In this document: one piece after another, positions 57,342 to 64,000 of the stretch
Position numbering within the stretch: position 1 is the first letter of the stretch
Layout of the letters: each line of letters begins with the position of its first letter
From: Entomortierella parvispora
Lineage: Eukaryota; Mortierellomycota; Mortierellomycetes; Mortierellales; Mortierellaceae
Direction of reading: 5' to 3'
NCBI GenBank assembly: GCA_963573315.1
Contig: OY752142.1
Span: 1,364,001-1,428,000, forward strand
DNA: 64,000 nucleotides
Made by a program: the position numbers and the translations under genes
Notes under the pieces: generated by a model
Database searches by the model: none
Told to the model about the DNA's origin: nothing
Seen by the model: the letters and a program-made list of their open reading frames with translations, nothing else

Positions 57342-60300
57342 CTAGACTTGTCGACAGGCATGCTCTTTCGTCCTCCGGTTATTGCCCTTGACTGCGATTA
57401 CAATCTTTTGCAAGGTTGCAATAAAATCTGCGCGGTCCTGCACAGCACCCTCCCATCGACGCCTTGCCTGTGCCAGCACTGCCGCGCCTCCGCCTCCAAT
57501 TCTGTCAGCCTGCTGGCCTCCTGCTCCGGGACCAAAGTTACTCACACCAATGTATTTCGCCTCTTGGTCCCTGTTTCGAGCCTGGAGGCGCTCCACCCTG
57601 TCATAGTCTTGCAACAGTCGCTTAACCTCCATTGTCATGAATTGCTTCTGCAACAAGACCTCCTCCTCTCGCAACCGCCAGACAGAGAGTGTGCTGTTGT
57701 ATCCCTCTGCCTGTGCCTCCTCCATGGTGCCTTCATAATCAAAACTAGAGTCACCCTCCGATGTTTCGGCTGATGGCTCCTGCTGCAATATCCTCACTGG
57801 TGGCAAGACGCTCTCCATGACCTTGAGACCTTTGTGAGTGAACGCGTCGTTACCGTCACAGGACAAAACTCCAAGACAGCGGTTGGTCTTTAGAGCCTCA
57901 GCCAAGACTACCATTCCTCCCTCTCCGAATCGGTTGTGGTCCATAGTCAAAATCCTCAAAGTCTCGTTATGAGCCAGCCCAGGGAAAGCCAGATAAACAT
58001 CTCGACCAAATCCACCAGTAGCCACTGATTTCTGACCGAAGGTGTGGTCTCCTTCTGTCGTCGCGGAGGAGGCTCTTGACTCTGGAATGTCAACCAGCGT
58101 CTCCTTTCCAGATATATCCAACATGACCAAGGTTTTGTTCTGACCGAGAACCCTCCCGAGGGCTAAACATGTGTCCCTGGAAGCGTTGCCTGGTCGAATC
58201 CTTTGACACGCGGCGTCGTACGAAAGACTCTGCAGCTCTGCGACCTCGCTTTCCCTCTGAATAAGCAAACCCTTAACGTTCACCTCATTAAAGCAGGTGG
58301 CCGATTCCAAAGCTAGCAGGACCTGTTCAAGGACGGGATCGCGGATCATCATTCCTTGCATATGAATTCCAAAAGGCTTGACTCCTGCCGCCGCCGCCGC
58401 CGAGCTCAAATGAGCTGTCGCAGCTTGAATGCTCTCAGTCCAGCATTGCGTGGACATCTCATGATCAAACAGAGGATTCTGACTGACATCCAACGTGAAT
58501 TTTGTCGATTTGTTAACGCGACACAGCGTCATGAATAGGGGCACAATACTGGCCCAAGAGAGTCCACATCGAGCCAGTGTCAGCGTCAAAAGTTCTTGAT
58601 GGGTCGCCATGAACAGTTCTAGGACCTGGAGGGTATGGGCATCAACTGGCGATGTAGAAAGGTCCAAAACCGTCAATTCTTGGAGTGACTTTAGCCGTTT
58701 AGAGGAGAGAAGCGGCGATCTCGACATGGGGTGCGTTCTTGGCGCTCCAAGTCGGCATTTCTGTAGAGATGGATTGCGTTCTAGCAACTTGTCCATCCAT
58801 GGCCACCATCGTTCATCACTCTGGTTGCCTTGAATGCGGATCGTGTACATGTTCTCAAGACGGAAGACGAGCGCCTCCATTCCTGCGAGTCCAATATTAC
58901 AATTAGTTAGGTCGAGAGTCCTAAATTGTCGCCAGCCTTCGAAAGATTTTGCCAACATTCGCCCAACACTATCATCGCCACCAAAATCGTTGTCTGCCAA
59001 AGAAATACGTCTGCAGGGTTCTCGGGCTTGCGGTAGAGGGGTCAGCCTAGGCGCCTGCGCTTGAATAACTCCTAAAGTTGAGGTTTCGAATCCTTGGAGG
59101 AAACCCTTGACCGTCATGGGGCCCCATCCGCATCTCGCAAAGTTCCATCTGTCAATCTGTTTCATATCCCTTGTCATTCGCTCCAACTCCTTGATCAGCT
59201 CAGCCCTTTTCCATCCACTATCGGAAATCGTGATACCCTCGAATCTTACTTTCGAGCACTGGTCATACTCGCGAAGAGCACGCATGACTGCGCCTATAGT
59301 GTAAACTGAGTGTTCCCTGGGGCCATCTTCGGGTAGGGGACTGACCGTGAATGTGTTGTGCCGAACAAAGTAATCAATCGAGTCAAGAGTGCGGTTGTCC
59401 ACACCAAAGAGCTTGCCATACATTCGAATGGTCGAGTCGATCCAGGAATCACTCTTTGGACTCGACGCACTCAATGAAGAGGATCCCTCGAACTCGAACT
59501 TTGACTTAAATTGAAGCCGCTCCATCAAGGTTTGATGGGCCATGGATATGCATCTCACAATGCTAGCACAGGACTTGTCGTCGCCGTTGAACTCCTTGAA
59601 TTCGATACGCTCACCAAAGATATCCCGTCCACGTCGCGAAACTAGACCGCACATCTCAAGACTGATAACCTTGTTGCCATCCTCCTTCGCCACAATATCC
59701 ATTTGCTCGATCTCAATCAAACTCCAGTGCTCCAGGTTCCTGGCGGGGTGGCCGTTAGCCGTTAGGGGATTACGCTCATAGTAGTGGTGGAGACCAACCG
59801 AGGACAAAGCCAGCACGTGAATCGTCGAAGGTTGGTCATCAAACAAGGGAGCATCGGCTTCTGTAGGTCTCAAAGATGAGATGCTCCAATGGTCGCAGAT
59901 CCATGTCAAGACATCGCCGCTGTCATTCTTCTCAGTCAAACTTGTAGGGGTGTTTTGTCCAAAGAGAGCCACCCCACGAGATTTCTCCCAAAGCCCAATC
60001 CCGTTACGAATGTAGCTCAAATGCGCGTCGGACAGTTTTCTCGCCGGTGTTGCTGTTACCGAAGATGGACGGCCAGTCGCTTCCTCCTCTTTGATTAGCT
60101 TTTTGGATGAGCTATCAATCACTTCATCCTCGTTTCCTTTGTCGTCTCTAACTTTCCGCTTGCGCTCTACGAATTCCGGTGGCTCATCGTCTTCATCATT
60201 CGAAGAAGCCATCCCTTCGTCTTTTCCGCCTTCGGGCGACGATGGGTTGGAAGACATGTCTTCCAGCATAATGTCATCCTCTTCATTTTCGTCCACGTCC

Positions 60301-63300
60301 ATGACTCTCGATGATTGACGATTCAGTGGTCCTCGGGCATGTAGTTGCGCCTCAGTCATCGACGAAGCGATTGTTGGGCCGTCTATGGCTTCTTGGTTCT
60401 TCAGGTTCATGATATCGATGGATCGCTCTCGTATACCTTGAAGAGATACCAGTTTCCGGTGACGTTCCTGTAGAACAACCTTGATCAGGTTATCCTCATA
60501 TTTACGCACTAACGCTGTAACCAATTCTTGAAGGCTGCTGCGATTGGTTGGACCTTGGGCTGATCCTACAGAATCGGATAGACGAGGAACCATGGGGCGA
60601 GGCGGGACTTTGGCGTCCATGAGCAACTGAATAACTTCTGGTTGATTTGTCATTTTTGCGAAGTGGAGAGCTATCGTAGATTTGAGCGGTGGAAAGAATC
60701 CATTGATTAGAATCCAGTAAGGGCCAGGCGTGGTGTTCAATGGCCAGGCTGCGGACAGCGTGCTACCTGTCTTATTGTTTCTGTCCATAGCTGTATGGTC
60801 GATGCCCATGTCTATAAGCTCTCTCACAAGCCGTGTCATGTGGTATTGAACGGCCAGGTGCAACAATGTGTGTCCAGACTCGCTCTATCGTAGTATAATG
60901 TATGGCTATGAATAAATTTTTCTGACATTCAGATGAGCATAAGCTCGGACTGCTTGCTTACCTTGAACGACGGAAGAACCCGTCCTGGAGCCAAGTTCTG
61001 AATCGTCCTCATAAAGTCAAGAGCCATTTCTTCCTTTCCAGAGGCAGACCAGGAAAAACTAGGATCGAAGTCGCTTCCAGAAAATGATTGATTGTCGCCC
61101 AGCAGTCCCAGTCCCATGCTAGCTCCAGCACCTTGACTGTTGAGGACGAAAGCAAGCTATGAGATTGAATAATGTTTACGATTAGCTTTGATATTTGCTT
61201 TCATCCTAGGTGCAAGCCATCGTAGTCTTGGACTTACTGCGTTGTCCTGTGGGTACTCATTTGACATCGAATATGAAAGAGATGTCGCTGCCAAGTTGCA
61301 GAAGTCGTAGTCCGGTGGTGCCATGTACATGTAGTCGACGCGGTCTGGGATATAGCTTCCACCACCGTTAAGAGGCGGCAGTGGATACGCCAGGGAGGCG
61401 ATCTGGACCTGAACCATACCTGGCTTCAGATTCTCGGCTGGGGGAGTGGTGCATTCCATGACGTCGTGGTGAGATATGGTGACCAGCTCGGCTGGAACCT
61501 TTCCGAAAAAGACAACAGGATTCTGTAGTTGATCGAAATGGAGCCCATGAATAGTAACCCGAGTTCCACCCAAGACAGTACCCTCGTTTGGCGTGAGTGG
61601 GTATATCGCTCGGAACCGAGGCGGCTGTGGCATAGCAGGAGTATTGACAGAGGTTGCACGCCCATTCACAGAGTTGATCCTCTGAATGCCATTCAAATTG
61701 GCACCATTGTTGATGTCGCTGTTTGGTCCACCAGTCGAGCCACTGTTGCTGTGGACATTAGCATTGACTGAGCCGCCAGGGTGATTGCCAGAAGCACCAC
61801 TACCGCCGTAGAATAAACCACCGTGGACGTCCATGTTCTCAATCGCCAAAGAATTCACTACCCTCTCGTCTATCGACCTGGGTGAGGCCATTGAGCTTGA
61901 GTTTGTTGATGGTGTGCGCTGATGCCCCTTCACAAAAGGGCTACCTGAACTGTCATGGCTTAGTGATGGACTCTGGAGCAAATGCTCGTTCTTGATGCCT
62001 CCACCAATAAACTGTGGAGGTGAAAGGGAGCCTGCAGAGACTGAACCTGCACCTCCGGAAACATGGCCATGGTGACTATGATTACTTCCAGCAATGGTAG
62101 ATGATGGTGTGGAGCTGGATGTCACGGTGGTTGCAGGAGCATCTATATCCGTGAGACCATCCTCGTCATCTTGATCCTGCTCAGTAGGGCCTGACTTTGA
62201 TCTAGCTTCACAGCAAATCCGTAGTTTGACTGATCCTCCCATGCGCACCGTCTCAGGCATGGTCTGCAGCCGCACGACAAATCCTTCGTGTTCGTTATGA
62301 TGATCGCAGTAGCAATTCAGTTTGATGCAAATGATGGCGTGGCCCTTTCGAATGTCAATCAAGGGATCTCCTGCTGGACCTTGTTTGAAGTTGCGAGCAA
62401 GGACTTGCATAATCTGAATAGTTCACACTGTAATTAGCTACGGCCTCAGATCAAGAGATACAAGATGACGCTGTCATGACTCCTACTCTACCTTCCTTTC
62501 GCCATCCATACGCATGACGCAGGCCGGACAAGAGTCTTCGATGATGCGATCCCTATTATTGGGTGAGATTAAAACGATGTCTACGTCCAGAATCCGTGCG
62601 CCTCTCATTTCTAGTTGGCCAAAAGAATATAAGATACCACAAGCAGAGGCAGGCGTTAGTAAAAGATCGATCGCACCCACCTCAATGTGAATATTCAGCG
62701 GCAAAGCAGTGTTTACCTTCAGGACTCAGTTTCTTTTTGGGCTGGGCATTCTCTCGGAATCGATCTAAATTCAATCGTAAATAGTCCCAGTTCCGTAGCA
62801 CATTTCTGTTTTCATCCACGATTGACGTCTTCATGTAAATGATGGGCTCTATCCTGAGTGCATTCTTGTGCTTCACTGCAACATAGTGACGAGGTTTCTT
62901 GCGGAACGTATACGCTTTGACATCGAATATCGGGAGTCGCGAGTTATTGGAGGCCGAATGCTGGCTCAAGTACTGGTTTTGGAGGACGTGCCGAGGGTAC
63001 TGTTGCTGCTGTTGCTGCTGTTGCTGCTGCAGCTGTTGATTACTTTGAGAGTTGATTCTTTCAGAGGACGAAGCAAAACTCATGGGGGTTCCTAGCATGG
63101 ACATTGTACTACATGATGATAGCAAGCCAGAGGTGAGGACTTATTCTTGAAAGCGCACAGGGCGTAGCAAGCTTTGGACCTTACCTGGCTCCATGTTGAC
63201 TAGCACTGTAGCCTAACTGACCCACGCCACCGCTCACTCCTCCACCTTGAAATCCCATACTCATCTGATAAAATGGCGTATGGAGTGACCTTGCATAGAG

Positions 63301-64000
63301 GTTATTCACAGTTAGCGCGTTGACCATCGATATTTCAGACGAAACCTTGGGAGCGTAGGTTGGCTAACAAGGCAAGGCAATAAACGAGGAGGCATGTCAG
63401 CAAAAAGGGCCACAAAAACACCGTGTCATGTGACCACTCCAGAGAGCACTCCAGAACTCCAAAGAACCAAAGAATGAGAATGTCAGGGCAGCAAAAGAAA
63501 GGGCCTCTCAGGAACCGGGTTTGTCTCGCCTTCGCCGCCTCCTTCCTCCCAGCCCTGAACGTCCTCCTTTGACTGCTCTCTCTGTCCCTGTCCCCAGTAG
63601 TAGCCCCGTTCTTTGTCTACCTGTGGGACTTGTTTGTCGTCCTGTCTGTCTTTGGAAATCAGAAACGGGAGAATGGGAACAAAGAGTGGATATAACGAGG
63701 GGCTTTTTCCCCTCTTTGTGGTCGGTCCTCCCGGACGTCCCAACGAAGAGCGTAAAAAGTGGTTGGGCCCAGCCACTTTAAGTGCAGCTTCGGAGCAGTG
63801 AAGATCATGCACCATATTCCAGGATCAATAACACCGGGAGAAAGGAACTGGGAACGACACAAAATGTCATTCGATCAAAGACGACGTGGTGAAGCTGCAT
63901 GGAAAACAAAGGGGGGGGGGGGGATGTGGGCAAGAATGAAAATCCAAAAGGGGCGGGTAATTGTGGCCCTTCTTACCTCGTATTGCTCTAGATATGCAGG
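57342..64000 (-). CDS. Giant SPT23/MGA2-type protein: IPT/TIG + ankyrin + LRR (5' end cut by window edge)
   Basis: Exons: 64000-63977 (partial), 63363-63185, 63108-62717, 62610-62492, 62413-61238, 61156-60962 and 60884-57342, all in phase, at least 1875 codons. The N-terminal part has a poly-Gln run, then the Spt23/Mga2-type conserved region (KKPRHYVAVKHKNALRIEP, GARILDVDIVLISPNN, EDSCPACVMRMD, ICIKLNCYCDHHNEH). A Ser/Gly-rich spacer, an IPT/TIG domain (IYPLTPNEGTVLGGTRVTIHG, about 61620-61360) and two ankyrin repeats (HTLLHLAVQYHMTRLVRELI and ALHFAKMTNQPEVIQLLMDA) follow. Yeast Spt23/Mga2 are ER-anchored activators of fatty-acid desaturase and hypoxic genes. Here the last exon continues through an acidic linker into about 900 residues with LRR-type repeats (TLDLTNCNIGLAGMEALVFR, MLDISG, LRILTMDHNRFGEGGMVVLA). 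It ends HACRQV with no membrane helix. Confidence 0.82.
63911..63923. repeat. G13 homopolymer in the long 5' intron of the SPT23/MGA2-type gene
   Basis: Thirteen G in a row, inside the 613-base intron 63976-63364. On the gene's coding strand it is C13. The same intron also holds GC-rich low-complexity sequence and short antisense frames with no support. Confidence 0.85.

Noticed and set aside
1-64000. Transposons, reverse transcriptase, CRISPR arrays, rRNA and tRNA genes
   Set aside because: I looked for RT or integrase motifs, terminal repeats, regularly spaced repeats and tRNA B-box sequences and found nothing convincing. A tRNA scan would be decisive for small RNA genes.

Overview
The window is fungal nuclear DNA. 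Genes are protein-coding, mostly split by short GT-AG introns of roughly 50-180 bases, with pyrimidine-rich intergenic stretches and many simple repeats. Signs of an early-diverging fungus, most likely a Mortierellaceae-type Mucoromycota (inference): a fungal-type elongation factor 3, a Zn2Cys6 regulator, a DUF7137-type surface protein, an SPT23/MGA2-type factor, and an F-box relic with the NPL-LPEI start seen in Mortierella F-box families. I rebuilt the exons by hand, and in nearly all genes the summed exon length is a multiple of three.

Left part (1-23 kb). Two regulators lie in tandem on the minus strand: a C2H2 factor with a Mig1/CreA-type finger pair plus a second distant pair, cut by the left edge, and a large Zn2Cys6 factor. 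A broken F-box fragment follows. Then come a divergent mitochondrial assembly pair (COA1 / ATP11), transketolase, a SulP sulfate transporter, a mitochondrial carrier, and two neighbouring Ser/Thr-rich membrane or surface proteins.

Middle part (23-41 kb). HUS1 (9-1-1 checkpoint clamp), a short-chain dehydrogenase, a compact SET protein, NOP53 and TEF3 (divergent, both serving ribosome function), and a very large TBC Rab-GAP.

Right part (41-64 kb). An FAD monooxygenase with a reading-frame break, a DDT/WHIM chromatin protein, a polytopic membrane protein with a spermidine-synthase-like domain, SEC63, a putative O-fucosyltransferase, a poorly resolved 2-kb interval, and a giant SPT23/MGA2-type protein (IPT + ankyrin) that continues without interruption into a leucine-rich-repeat region and runs off the right edge.

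I see no operon, transposon, CRISPR array, rRNA or convincing tRNA. No discrete new system is evident; the strongest unusual signal is the SPT23/MGA2-type-LRR architecture without a C-terminal membrane anchor.
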